Below, one piece after another: positions 27,601 to 36,930 of a stretch of DNA of 64,000 bases; the first letter of the stretch is position 1; the number at the start of each line of letters is the position of its first letter. The stretch comes from Pseudorhodoferax aquiterrae (GTDB lineage: Bacteria; Pseudomonadota; Gammaproteobacteria; Burkholderiales; Burkholderiaceae_C). The translations under genes were made by a program, and so were the position numbers. Location of the stretch: assembly GCF_014652235.1 (NCBI RefSeq), contig NZ_BMYK01000013.1, forward strand, positions 95,382-159,381, written 5' to 3'. The notes beneath the pieces were generated by a model that saw only the letters and a list, made by a program, of their open reading frames with translations, was not told where the DNA came from and did no database searches.

Positions 27601-28402
27601 GCACGCGCAGCGTCTGCAGCTCGGTCACGAACATGGGCTGCGGGTTGAGGTCGAACAGCGCACGGTACTTCTCGGCGACCTCGCGCAGTTGCGCGTGCAG
27701 GCGGTGGCGGTCGATGGTCACGCCCAGCGTCTCGCCCAGGATCTGCAGGTTGCCGATGTCGCGGTCGTAGAAGGCCTGGGGCTCGGCATAGGCCGCCAAC
27801 AGCACGCCGATCATGGTCTCGCCCGAGCGCAGCGGCGCCACGATCATGGAGCGCACGCCATCGGCCCGGGCCCGCGCGCGGTCCAGCCGGTCGTCGAACA
27901 AGGTGTCGTCGCTGATCATCACGCGGCCCTGGGCCAGCGCCTTGGCCGACAGGCTGATGTCCATGTTGGAGCGGCGGCCGACCTGCGCGCCCAGCAGGCC
28001 GCAGCCGGCAGCGATCACGAGCACGCCCTCGTCATCGACCAGCTCCAGCGACATGCCGTCGGCGTTCAGCAGCTCCTGCGTGCGCTGCACGGCACGGTCC
28101 ATCAGCGACTGCAGCGGCGCGTCGAGCGCGGCGAACTCCTGCTGCAGCTGGGCGATGCGGATGCGGTCCTGTGCATCGCGCCGGCTTTCCTGCTTGGCGC
28201 GGGTATGGGCCGTCAGGTCGGTGCGGCCGGCCATCTCCAGGTAGCGCTGCTGGCTCTGGGCCACCGCGCTGCGCAGCGGCTCCTGCTCGGCCTGCACGCC
28301 GAGCGCGTGCAAGAGGGGAGCCAGCATCCAGTCGAATTCCGGGTCCGGCGGCCCCGCCGGCGGCGGCCGGACACTGTCGGGCGGGATGTCGGGCGGGGGC
28401 AT
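24611..28402 (-). CDS. Multi-sensor GAF/PAS-GGDEF-EAL protein
   Basis: A 1263-residue cytoplasmic signalling protein; no membrane segment is visible. Approximate domain order is GAF (85-250), PAS (255-370, with F-D-L-N-P-Q-P-M-F-V), GAF (395-545), GAF (570-720), PAS (730-850, with D-A-I-V-V-A-D-T-E-G), GGDEF (855-1015) and EAL (1025-1263). G-G-D-E-F is near 906 and is preceded by an RxxD site (R-E-V-D). E-A-L is near 1039, and V-N-V-S, L-E-L-T-E-S, D-D-F-G-T-G-Y-S-S and L-K-I-D are intact. Both enzymatic halves therefore look competent. The start at 28402 is the first ATG that gives a sensible N-terminus; further upstream the frame runs into the MarR gene. Confidence 0.93.
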   Translation of the reverse strand: MPPPDIPPDSVRPPPAGPPDPEFDWMLAPLLHALGVQAEQEPLRSAVAQSQQRYLEMAGRTDLTAHTRAKQESRRDAQDRIRIAQLQQEFAALDAPLQSLMDRAVQRTQELLNADGMSLELVDDEGVLVIAAGCGLLGAQVGRRSNMDISLSAKALAQGRVMISDDTLFDDRLDRARARADGVRSMIVAPLRSGETMIGVLLAAYAEPQAFYDRDIGNLQILGETLGVTIDRHRLHAQLREVAEKYRALFDLNPQPMFVTELQTLRVLAVNRSAAQMYGYDPQDLLGKPMTDLRAPGETAPRVAMPGESFANLRLRHRRQDGSEFDVEVSGTTIDFAGRPARLVRSLDVSARLRAEAALARVSRAQRMLSACNESLVRASSEQALLEELCRITVDIGGYAMAWVGFARDDAGRSVEPAAKVGDDGGYIGSFPMSWSADTPAGQGPVGLTIRTGQLIIVPDVEHDPRCTHWAANALAHGYRGLVCLPLRDGARTFGLFYLYSGEVATPTEDEVNLLQALAEDLAFGLVTLRAREQQRLTQEAQQRVQTAMLKVAAAVSASTGTEFFEQLARNMADALGAQASFIATLEPESMVARTLGVVVHGQVRRNFDAPLAGSRLAGLLGHGAFVVSDGVAEAFAPYPLLASIGGQAYAGHSLFDAHQRVSGLVLVVFSEPLRHQEFLASTLRIFSVRVAAELDRRQADEHIRHQASLLDKARDAIVVADTEGCVQYWNKSAERLYGWRADEAMGQSVARLLFEDETMGGHAHDELMASGEWNGEVARRRKLGQAVQVEARWTLVRDEQGVPRSVLMIDTDITQRKQAEAKIQKLAFYDGLTSLPNRQLLQDRLHKALASCVRHRTGGALLCMDLDNFKTLNDTLGHDKGDMLLQQVAMRLVSCVREVDTVARLGGDEFVIVLEELSAVPQDIAVQARRVGEKILAALAQPYRLEGYEHQSTASIGVASFSAGTESAGDLLKQADIAMYQAKAAGKHTLRFFDPGLEAAVTARAALEGDLRQAFVQREFFLQYQPQVDGAGRITGVEALVRWRHAARGLVSPAEFIPLAEETGMILLLGHRVLEIACTQLAEWGRQPALAGLTMAVNVSARQFRHNEFVRQVRSVLEQTGADPQRLKLELTESVLVDDMQSIVSKMDALKDLGVRFALDDFGTGYSSLTYLKKLPLDQLKIDQSFVRDVLVDANDSAIARTVIRLAQSLGLNVIAEGVETAAQRDFLASEGCQAFQGYFFSRPLAADALDRLLREQGVAGP

Positions 28403-28491
28403 GTTCACAGTAGAACATGCTGGCACAGCGCCGCGCCAGGGCCCGGATCCCGGGGCGCCGCGTGTCGGGCCCGGCCGGCCGTCCGGCTGCC

Positions 28492-28965
28492 TCAAACCAG
28501 GTCTTCGGCGGCCTCCGGCGGTTCCGGCGCGAGCAGCGCCAGCGATTCCTGCAGCAGCGCATGCAGCGCCGCCACGCGGGCATCGCCCAGCAGGCGGTTG
28601 AGCTCCAACTGCGCGCTCTTCCAGCGCTGGCGCGCCTCGGCGCGCTTGGCGCGGCCGGCCTCGGTCAGCTGCACCAGGCGGCTGCGGCCGTCGCTGCCGG
28701 GGCCCTGGACCACCCAGCCGGCCGCCACCAGTGGCTGCAGGTTGCGCGTGAGCGTGGACGGCTGCAGGCGCAGCTGGCGCGCCAGCTGGCCGGGCTGGGC
28801 CGGGCCGAGCCTGTCCAGTGCCGTCAGCAGCGAGAACTGCGTGGTCTTGAGCCCGGCCTGGGCGAGTTCGGCGTCGTACAGCCGCGCCACGCGGCGCATG
28901 AGCTGGCGCAGCTGCAGGTGGGTGCAGCCCTGTGGCGCGGCCTTGGCATGGAGCGCGGTTCCCAT
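28492..28965 (-). CDS. MarR family transcriptional regulator
   Basis: A 157-residue winged-helix regulator. The DNA-binding part runs from about 50 to 100: F-S-L-L-T-A-L-D-R-L-G-P, L-A-R-Q-L-R-L-Q-P-S-T-L-T-R-N-L-Q-P-L (recognition helix), and the wing D-G-R-S-R-L-V-Q-L-T-E-A-G. It is divergent from a thioesterase gene, and the 48-bp space between them holds two tandem palindromes that are the obvious binding sites, so it probably controls both genes. The ligand is unknown. Confidence 0.92.
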   Translation of the reverse strand: MGTALHAKAAPQGCTHLQLRQLMRRVARLYDAELAQAGLKTTQFSLLTALDRLGPAQPGQLARQLRLQPSTLTRNLQPLVAAGWVVQGPGSDGRSRLVQLTEAGRAKRAEARQRWKSAQLELNRLLGDARVAALHALLQESLALLAPEPPEAAEDLV

Positions 28966-28972
28966 AGAATGA

Positions 28973-28999
28973 TTGTAGCTGCAATAGTTGCAGCTGCAA
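28973..28999. promoter_or_regulatory. Tandem palindromic operators between the MarR and thioesterase genes
   Basis: TTGCAGCTGCAA at 28988-28999 is a perfect 12-bp palindrome, and TTGTAGCTGCAA at 28973-28984 is the same with one change. Their centres are 15 bp apart. They occupy most of the intergenic space, so bound repressor would block both divergent promoters. Confidence 0.7.
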
Positions 29000-29013
29000 T
29001 CGACGGAGAAGAC

Positions 29014-29556
29014 ATGAGCACAGAAGAAGAAACCCGTGTCCGCTGGGAACAGGAAATGGAGGCCGCCCTTTTGCGCATGCGCACCGGCGGCGGCCAGGCC
29101 GGCCTGGCCCGGCCCGAGCAGGTCGCCGGCAAGACCGGCCTGCAAACCATGCAGGCCATGCTGGCCGGCGAGCTCCCCTACCCCCACATCGCCGACACGC
29201 TGGACTTCGGCCTGGTCGAGGTCGGCTACGGCCTCGCCGTGTTCCAGGGCACGCCGCAACTCAAGCACTACAACCCGCTGGGCAGCGTGCACGGCGGCTG
29301 GTTCGCCACGCTGCTGGATTCGGCCCTGGGCTGCGCCGTGCACACCACCTTGCCGGCCGGCCGCGGCTACACCACGGCCGAGCTGGGCGTGAACATCGTG
29401 CGCGCCGCCACCGTCAAGACCGGCCCGCTGCGCGCCATCGGCAAGGTGATCCACAGCGGCCGCCAGTTGGCCACGGCCGAAGCCCGCATCGTGGGGCCGG
29501 ACGACAAGCTGTACGCCCACGCGACGACCACCTGCCTGGTGTTCGAAGCGCGCTGA
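29014..29556 (+). CDS. PaaI-like hotdog-fold thioesterase
   Basis: A 180-residue protein. Residues about 60-175 form a hotdog domain with the PaaI-type motif N-P-L-G-S-V-H-G-G-W-F-A-T-L-L-D-S-A-L-G near residue 90 and Y-T-T-A-E-L-G-V-N-I-V-R-A after it. It probably hydrolyses an aromatic or acyl-CoA. An N-terminal extension of about 55 residues precedes the domain. A GGAGAA site lies 7 bases before the ATG. Its position opposite a MarR regulator suggests induction by the substrate or product. Confidence 0.9.
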   Translation: MSTEEETRVRWEQEMEAALLRMRTGGGQAGLARPEQVAGKTGLQTMQAMLAGELPYPHIADTLDFGLVEVGYGLAVFQGTPQLKHYNPLGSVHGGWFATLLDSALGCAVHTTLPAGRGYTTAELGVNIVRAATVKTGPLRAIGKVIHSGRQLATAEARIVGPDDKLYAHATTTCLVFEAR

Positions 29557-29583
29557 CTGTGGTGGCGCGGCAAAATAGGCCGC

Positions 29584-29994
29584 ATGCGACTACTCCACAC
29601 GATGCTGCGCGTTGGCAACCTCCAGCGCTCGATTGATTTCTACACCCAGGTGCTCGGCATGAAGCTGCTGCGCACCTCGGAGAACCCCGAGTACAAGTAC
29701 TCGCTGGCCTTCGTGGGCTACGGCAGCAACCCCGAGCATGCCGAGCTGGAGCTCACTTACAACTGGGGCGTGGAAAGCTACGAGCTCGGCACGGCCTACG
29801 GCCACATCGCGCTGGGCGTGCCCGACGCCTATGCGGCCTGCGAGCGCATCAAGGCCGCCGGCGGCCAGGTCACGCGCGAGGCCGGCCCGGTCAAGGGCGG
29901 CACCACGGTGATCGCCTTCGTCACCGATCCCGATGGGTATAAGGTGGAGTTGATCCAGCGCGCGGACGAGGCCGGCGGCAGCGGCCTGCGCTGA
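29584..29994 (+). CDS. gloA: Lactoylglutathione lyase (glyoxalase I)
   Basis: A 136-residue enzyme that converts the methylglyoxal-glutathione hemithioacetal to S-lactoylglutathione. It begins [20 protein letters not shown] (metal ligand H5 expected), has L-E-L-T-Y-N-W-G near residue 57 (ligand glutamate), G-H-I-A-L-G-V near 74 (histidine), and ends with [10 protein letters not shown] (glutamate). All four Ni/Zn ligands are present. A CAAAAT box ends 7 bases before the ATG with no Shine-Dalgarno sequence. Confidence 0.96.
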   Translation: MRLLHTMLRVGNLQRSIDFYTQVLGMKLLRTSENPEYKYSLAFVGYGSNPEHAELELTYNWGVESYELGTAYGHIALGVPDAYAACERIKAAGGQVTREAGPVKGGTTVIAFVTDPDGYKVELIQRADEAGGSGLR

Positions 29995-30021
29995 CCGCCC
30001 CGGCGGCGGCTCTGTTCGGCC

Positions 30022-31017
30022 TCACTCCGCCGTGACGCCGGCCGCCTTGATCACCTTGCCCCACTTCTCGGTCTCGGCCACGAGGTGGCTGCGCAGGCCC
30101 TCGGGCGTGACCTTGTCCATGGGCACGATCTCCGAACTGAGGTCCGCCAGGCGCTGCTTGACGCCCTCGTCCTGCAGCGCGGTGCGCAGCGCCTGGTTGA
30201 GCTTGGCCAGCACCTCGGGCGGCGTGCCCTTGGGTGCGTACACGCCATGCCAGACCTTCACGTCGAAGCCCCTGAGGCCCTGCTCGTCCAGCGTCTTCAC
30301 GTCGGGCAGGCTGGCCAGGCGCTTGGGCGTGGTCACGCCGAACACCTTGACGCGCTGGCCGTCCTTGATGACAGGCACGGTCTGCGTGGTCTGGTCGCAG
30401 ATCAGATCGACCTGGCCGCTCATGATGTCGGCCAGCGCCGGGCCCGCGCCCTTGTAGGGCACCGTGGTCAGGTCCACGCCGATCTGGTGCGCCAGCAGCA
30501 TGCCGCACAGCTGCGAGACCGCGCCGATGCCGGCATTGGCCAGCGTGACCTTGTCCCTGTGCTGCTTGACGTAGGCCAGCAGCTCGGGAAAGGTGTTGGC
30601 CGGGAAGTCCTTGCGCGAGAGCAGCGTCATGGGCACGTCCATGACCTGGCCGATGTACTCGAAGTCCTTGAGCGGGTCGTAGGGCAGCTTCTTGTACAGG
30701 GCGGGCGCGGTCGCCATGCCCATGTGGTGGATCAGCACCATGTAGCCGTTGGCCGGCGCCTTGGCCACGCGGGCCGGGCCGATGGTGCCGCCGGCGCCCA
30801 CGGTGTTCTCCACCACAACTGGCTGGCCCAGCGATTTGGCCATGGGAATGGCCAGCATGCGCGCCACCACGTCCGTCGGCCCGCCGGCCGAGTACGGCAC
30901 GACCATGGTCACGGGCCGCTCGGGCCAGGCGGACTGGGCCCAGGCCGCGCCCTGCAGCAGCCAGGCGGCGGCCAGCGCCGCGCAGGAGCGGATGGCCGTG
31001 GAAGTGCGCGATGTCAT
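30022..31017 (-). CDS. Bug-type periplasmic substrate-binding protein (TctC family), 1
   Basis: A 331-residue exported binding protein. The signal peptide ends near A-W-A-Q (residue 28), followed by the family start W-P-E-R-P-V-T-M-V-V-P-Y-S-A-G-G-P-T-D-V-V-A-R. Other Bug marks are E-N-T-V-G-A-G-G-T-I-G, L-P-Y-D-P-L-K-D-F and V-P-Y-K-G-A-G-P-A-L-A-D. No TctAB membrane genes are in the window. It lies downstream of a CoA-transferase gene on the same strand, which suggests that it binds a carboxylic acid used by that enzyme. Confidence 0.92.
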   Translation of the reverse strand: MTSRTSTAIRSCAALAAAWLLQGAAWAQSAWPERPVTMVVPYSAGGPTDVVARMLAIPMAKSLGQPVVVENTVGAGGTIGPARVAKAPANGYMVLIHHMGMATAPALYKKLPYDPLKDFEYIGQVMDVPMTLLSRKDFPANTFPELLAYVKQHRDKVTLANAGIGAVSQLCGMLLAHQIGVDLTTVPYKGAGPALADIMSGQVDLICDQTTQTVPVIKDGQRVKVFGVTTPKRLASLPDVKTLDEQGLRGFDVKVWHGVYAPKGTPPEVLAKLNQALRTALQDEGVKQRLADLSSEIVPMDKVTPEGLRSHLVAETEKWGKVIKAAGVTAE

Positions 31018-31069
31018 GAAGTCTCCTCGGGTCGAAGGGTGGTGGACGGACGGGCAGGCCGGGTGCGCT

Positions 31070-32251
31070 CTAGATGGCCCCGGCTGCACGCAGCGCGTCG
31101 ATGGCAGCCGCATCCAGGCCGACTTCGCGCAGCAGCGCCTCGGTATGCTCGCCGACGGCCGGCACCGCGTCCATGCGGGCTTGCCAGCGGTTGCTGCGGC
31201 CCGGTGGCAGCAGCGCGGGCAGTTGGCCGGCCGGCGAGCCGATGGTCTGCCAGCGCCCGCGCGCCGCGAGTTGCGGGTGCGCCCACAGGCCGGCCATGTC
31301 GTTCATGCGCGCGTTGGCGATCTGCGCTTCGTCCAGCCGCGCGAGCACCTGGTCGGCCGACAAGGTGCTGAAGGTCTCGCCGATGCGCGCGGCCAGCGCG
31401 GCGCGGTTGGCATTGCGCTGCGCATTGCTGGCAAAGCGCGGGTCGGTGGCGAGCGCGGCCTCGCGCAGCACGACCTCGCAGAAGACCTTCCATTCGCGCT
31501 CGTTCTGCAGGCCCAGCATGACGGTGCCGCCATCGCCGGCCTGGAACGGGCCGTAGGGGTAGATCGTGGCATGCGATGCGGCGTTGCGCGGCGGCGGTGT
31601 CGCGCCCTCGAACGCGTAGTACATCGGAAAGCCCATCCACTCGGCCAGCGACTCCAGCATGGACACGTCGATGTGCGCACCCTCGCCCGTGCTGGCGCGG
31701 CGCAGCAACGCGGCCAGGATGTTGGTGTAGGCGTACATGCCGGCGGCAATGTCGGCGATCGAGTTGCCGGCCTTGCTCGGTATCTCGGGCGTGCCCGTGA
31801 CCGACAGGAAGCCGGCCTCGCTCTGGATCAGCAGGTCGTAGGCCTTCTTGTCGCGGTAGGGGCCGTCCTCGCCATAGCCCGTGATGTCGCAGACCACCAG
31901 CCGCGGGTGCGTGGCCTTCAGGCTCTGGTAGTCCAGGCCCATGCGCGCCGTGGCACCCGGCGCAAGGTTCTGCACCAGCACGTCCGCGCCGGCCAGCAGC
32001 TTCTTGAGCGCGGCCATGGCATCGGGGTTCTTCAAGTCTAGCGTGAGGCTTTCCTTGGAACGGTTGGTCCAGACGAAGTGCGAGGACAGGCCCTTGACGC
32101 GCTGGTCGTAGGCGCGCGCGAAGTCGCCCACCTCGGGCCGCTCGACCTTGATCACGCGGGCGCCCAGGTCGGCCAGCTGGCGGGTGCAGAACGGGGCGGC
32201 GATGGCGTGCTCGAGCGAGACGACGGTGATGCCTTGGAGCGGGAGGGTCAT
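31070..32251 (-). CDS. CaiB/BaiF family (class III) CoA-transferase
   Basis: A 393-residue class III CoA-transferase. It opens with L-x-G-I-T-V-V-S-L-E-H-A-I-A-A-P-F and R-Q-L-A-D-L-G-A-R-V-I-K-V-E-R-P, carries the nucleotide-handling W-T-N-R-S-K-E-S-L-T-L-D-L-K, and has the catalytic aspartate in E-G-A-H-I-D-V-S-M-L-E-S. It moves CoA between a carboxylic acid and an acyl-CoA donor; the substrate cannot be read from the sequence. It sits between two Bug binding proteins on the same strand, a frequent Burkholderiales arrangement for organic-acid uptake and activation. Confidence 0.93.
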   Translation of the reverse strand: MTLPLQGITVVSLEHAIAAPFCTRQLADLGARVIKVERPEVGDFARAYDQRVKGLSSHFVWTNRSKESLTLDLKNPDAMAALKKLLAGADVLVQNLAPGATARMGLDYQSLKATHPRLVVCDITGYGEDGPYRDKKAYDLLIQSEAGFLSVTGTPEIPSKAGNSIADIAAGMYAYTNILAALLRRASTGEGAHIDVSMLESLAEWMGFPMYYAFEGATPPPRNAASHATIYPYGPFQAGDGGTVMLGLQNEREWKVFCEVVLREAALATDPRFASNAQRNANRAALAARIGETFSTLSADQVLARLDEAQIANARMNDMAGLWAHPQLAARGRWQTIGSPAGQLPALLPPGRSNRWQARMDAVPAVGEHTEALLREVGLDAAAIDALRAAGAI

Positions 32252-32273
32252 GGTGTGTGCAGGGAGCCGGAAA

Positions 32274-33251
32274 TCAGTCGACGGAAGCGCCGGAGGACTT
32301 GACGATGCGGGCCCACTTGGCCAGGTCGTCCTGCAGCAAGGCCGCGAATTGCGCGGGCGTGGTCGGCGCTGCGATCTCCACGCCCTGCTGCTCGAGCTTG
32401 TCGCGCAGGTCCTTGGCGGCCATGGTCTTGCGCATGGCCTCTTCGAGCTGGGACTGCACCGGCGCCGGCAGGCCGCTCGGCGCGAACAGCCCGATCCAGA
32501 GTTGACCGTCGTAGCCGGGCACGGCCTCGGCGATGGCCGGCACGTTGGGCAGGGTCGGCGAGCGCTTGGCACCGCTGACCGCGATGGCGCGCAGCTTGCC
32601 CGCCTGGATGTGCGCGAGCGCCGAGGGCAGGCTCGCGAACAGCATGGGCAACTGGCCGCCCAGCACGTCGTTGAGCGCGGGCGCCACGCCCTTGTAAGGC
32701 ACGTGCTGCAGCTTGATGCCGGCCATGCTGTTGAGCATCTCGCCCAGCAGGTGGTTCAGCGTGCCGTTGCCGGCCGAGGCGTATTGCAAGCTGTCGCCGC
32801 TCTTGCGCGCCAGCGCCAGGAACTCCGTCAGGTTCTGCGCGGGAAAGCCGGGATTGACGAGCAGCACATTGGGCACGGCGCCGACCAGGCCCAGCGGCAC
32901 GAAGTCCTTGACCGGGTCGAAGCCCGGGTTCTTGTAGAGCGAAGGGTTGATGGCCTGGCTGCTGCTGATGGTCATCAACAGGGTGTGGCCGTCCTTGGGG
33001 CCGCGCGCCACGTACTGCGTGCCGATGTTGCCGCCCGCACCGGGGCGGTTCTCCACCACGGCGCTGCCGCCCAGCACCTCGCCGAGCTTGTGGCCGACGA
33101 CACGGCCCACGATGTCGTTGGTGCCGCCGGCGGCCTGGGGCACGACCAGCACGATGGGGCGCGCGGGATAGCCGGATTGGGCAAAGGCCGGCCATGCGCT
33201 GGCGGCGGCCAGGGCCAGCAGCGTGCGGCGGGAAAGACGGTGGGAAGGCAT
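32274..33251 (-). CDS. Bug-type periplasmic substrate-binding protein, 2
   Basis: A 325-residue exported protein with a possible Tat-like or Sec signal (R-L-S-R-R-T-L-L-A-L-A-A-A, cleavage after A-F-A-Q near 25) and the Bug core: Y-P-A-R-P-I-V-L-V-V-P-Q-A-A-G-G-T-N-D, E-N-R-P-G-A-G-G-N-I-G, V-P-Y-K-G-V-A-P-A-L-N-D-V. It starts the three-gene unit with the CoA-transferase and Bug protein 1 and is divergent from a LysR regulator, which probably controls the unit. Confidence 0.92.
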   Translation of the reverse strand: MPSHRLSRRTLLALAAASAWPAFAQSGYPARPIVLVVPQAAGGTNDIVGRVVGHKLGEVLGGSAVVENRPGAGGNIGTQYVARGPKDGHTLLMTISSSQAINPSLYKNPGFDPVKDFVPLGLVGAVPNVLLVNPGFPAQNLTEFLALARKSGDSLQYASAGNGTLNHLLGEMLNSMAGIKLQHVPYKGVAPALNDVLGGQLPMLFASLPSALAHIQAGKLRAIAVSGAKRSPTLPNVPAIAEAVPGYDGQLWIGLFAPSGLPAPVQSQLEEAMRKTMAAKDLRDKLEQQGVEIAAPTTPAQFAALLQDDLAKWARIVKSSGASVD

Positions 33252-33353
33252 GGGCCGGTCTCCGGGCGGCGCATCGCGCGCGCCGCCATGTCATGTGAAA
33301 GACGCGGATCATCGCCGCGCCAGCGCGGCTGCGGCAATCTGGGATTTCGGAAT

Positions 33354-33380
33354 CCAGCCTTCTGCGGCGCCGAAGGCTGG
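33354..33380. promoter_or_regulatory. 9-bp inverted repeat in the LysR/Bug intergenic region
   Basis: CCAGCCTTC at 33354-33362 and GAAGGCTGG at 33372-33380 are perfect arms with a 9-base spacer, immediately before a TAGTCT box at 33381-33386. The position and dyad fit a LysR-type autoregulatory site for the regulator that starts at 33393. Confidence 0.5.
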
Positions 33381-33392
33381 TAGTCTTGGCCG

Positions 33393-34298
33393 ATGCAATT
33401 CGAACTGTCGGACCTGCGCCTGTTCGTGGCCGCCGCGGAGCTGGGCAGCCTCACGCGCGCGGCCGAGCGCCAGCACCTGTCGCTGGCAGCGACCAGCGCG
33501 CGCATCAAGGCGCTGGAGCAGCAGGCCGGCCTGCCATTGTTCTCGCGCGAGGCCCGCGGCCTGCGCCTGCTGCCCCCGGGCGAGGCCTTCCTGCACCATG
33601 CGCGGCTCATGCTGCACCAAGCCGGGCAGCTGCGCACGGACCTGCAGGCCTACCAGGGCGGCCTGCAAGGCCACCTGCGCGTGTTCGCGAACACCACGGC
33701 CGTGACCGACATCCTGCCGGCCCTGCTGCCGGTCTTCCTCAAGCAGCATCCGCGCGTGAACGTGGAGCTGCTGGAGCAGCCCAATGCGCTGATCCCGCGT
33801 GGCGTGCTGGATGGCCGCGCCGACCTGGGCATCGTCGCCGGACAGGTGGACACGCTGGGCCTGCAAAGCATCCACTTCAGCACCGACCGGCTCGTGCTCG
33901 TGACCGCGCGCAGCCACCGCTTCGCGCGTCGGCGCAGCATCGCGTTCGCGGAAACCCTGGGCGAGGACGCGATCGGCATGCAGCCGGGCAGTACGCTGCA
34001 GGCCTTTTTGCACCAGATCACGGAGCGCCTGGGCGCCAAGCAGAAGCTGCGCATCCAACTCGGCAGCTTCGACGCCATGTGCCGCATGATCGGCAGCGGC
34101 GTGGGCATCGGCGTGGTGCCGGAGTCGGCCGCGCTGCGCAACCGCGACGCCATGCGCCTGGCGCTGGTGCGGCTGCGCGACGACTGGTGCGTGCGCGAGC
34201 GCCACCTGCTCATGCGCGACCGCGCCACGCTGCCGCAGTACGCCCGTGCGCTGGTCGATGCGCTGTGCGCGCCGCCAGGCCCGCCCGGCAGCGCCTGA
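33393..34298 (+). CDS. LysR family transcriptional regulator
   Basis: A 301-residue LTTR. The N-terminal HTH covers residues 1-60 (L-S-D-L-R-L-F-V-A-A-A-E-L-G-S-L-T-R-A-A-E-R-Q-H-L-S-L-A-A-T-S-A-R-I-K-A-L-E), and the effector-binding domain runs from about 90. It is divergent from the Bug/CoA-transferase/Bug unit, with a dyad between, so control of that unit is likely. Its ATG follows a TAGTCT box by 6 bases and has no Shine-Dalgarno sequence. It converges with eda. Confidence 0.93.
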   Translation: MQFELSDLRLFVAAAELGSLTRAAERQHLSLAATSARIKALEQQAGLPLFSREARGLRLLPPGEAFLHHARLMLHQAGQLRTDLQAYQGGLQGHLRVFANTTAVTDILPALLPVFLKQHPRVNVELLEQPNALIPRGVLDGRADLGIVAGQVDTLGLQSIHFSTDRLVLVTARSHRFARRRSIAFAETLGEDAIGMQPGSTLQAFLHQITERLGAKQKLRIQLGSFDAMCRMIGSGVGIGVVPESAALRNRDAMRLALVRLRDDWCVRERHLLMRDRATLPQYARALVDALCAPPGPPGSA

Positions 34299-34301
34299 GG
34301 T

Positions 34302-34933
34302 CTAGCGCGGCAGCGCGCGCGCGGCGCGTGCCAGCTGCTCGATGCGGCCCCAGTCGCCCGCGGCGATCGCGTCGTTGGGCACGATCCAGGAGCCGCCCAC
34401 GCAGGCCACGTTGGACAGCGCCAGGAACTCGCCCGCATTGGCCGCGCTGACCCCGCCCGTGGGGCAGAACTTCACTTCGCCGAACGGACCCTGCCAGGCC
34501 TTGAGCATGGGAATGCCGCCGGCCTGCAGCGCCGGGAAGAACTTGAGTTCGGTGAAGCCGTCCTCCTGCGCCATCATGATCTCGCTGCCCGTGGCCACGC
34601 CGGGCAGGAGCGGCAGTCCGGCATCGCGGCACGCCTGGCCGACCTTGGACGTGTAGCCCGGGCTCACGCCGAAGCGCGCACCGGCCTGCACCGAGGCCTT
34701 CACGTCGGCCGGCGTGCGGATGGTGCCGGCGCCGACCACGGCTTCGGGCACGTCCCTGGCGATGGCCTCCATCGCGGCCAGCGCCTGCGGCGTGCGCAGC
34801 GTGACCTCCAGCATGCGGATGCCGCCGGCCAACAGCGCGCGCGCCAGCGGTACGGCATGGGCCACGTCGTGCAGCACGATGACGGGGATGACCGGCGCGT
34901 CGCGCATCACGTCGCGGGCGGTCAGCGGGGTGT

Positions 34934-34943
<10 letters not shown>
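34302..34943 (-). CDS. eda: KDPG aldolase (2-dehydro-3-deoxyphosphogluconate aldolase)
   Basis: A 213-residue class I aldolase. It has P-V-I-P-V-I-V-L near residue 17, the E-V-T-L-R-T segment with the catalytic glutamate, and the Schiff-base lysine in F-T-E-L-K-F-F-P-A near 137, followed by F-C-P-T-G-G-V-S. It cleaves KDPG to pyruvate and glyceraldehyde 3-phosphate. The start lies inside the end of edd (10-bp overlap), so the Entner-Doudoroff pair is translationally coupled. Confidence 0.95.
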
Positions 34944-36778
<1,835 letters not shown>

Positions 36779-36863
36779 CGTTCTGGGCCGCGGCGGGCGC
36801 GGCGCGCATGAAGAAAGGGGGCGCGGTGATCCTACCCCCGATGATCCCCGCACCGGCTGCAGG

Positions 36864-36883
36864 GGGTTACCAGTGGGTTACCA
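36864..36883. promoter_or_regulatory. Direct repeat GGGTTACCA x2 upstream of edd
   Basis: GGGTTACCA occurs at 36864-36872 and 36875-36883, an 11-bp period, close to one helical turn. The sites lie about 30 bp upstream of a TAGGAT -10-like box (36834 to 36829 on the minus strand) of edd and just upstream of chaC. A sugar-acid regulator binding site is the likeliest reading; no matching regulator gene is adjacent. Confidence 0.4.
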
Positions 36884-36930
36884 AAGCGCGGGGCTGACGT
36901 GGCGCACGGCGGCTTGCTAGAGTGGCGGCC

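Noticed and set aside
24977..28972. A 1331-codon open frame on the plus strand opposite the GAF/PAS-GGDEF-EAL gene
   Set aside because: It mirrors a well-recognised protein on the other strand, is rich in His/Gln/Arg/Ala as expected from reversed high-GC codons, and has no recognisable domain.
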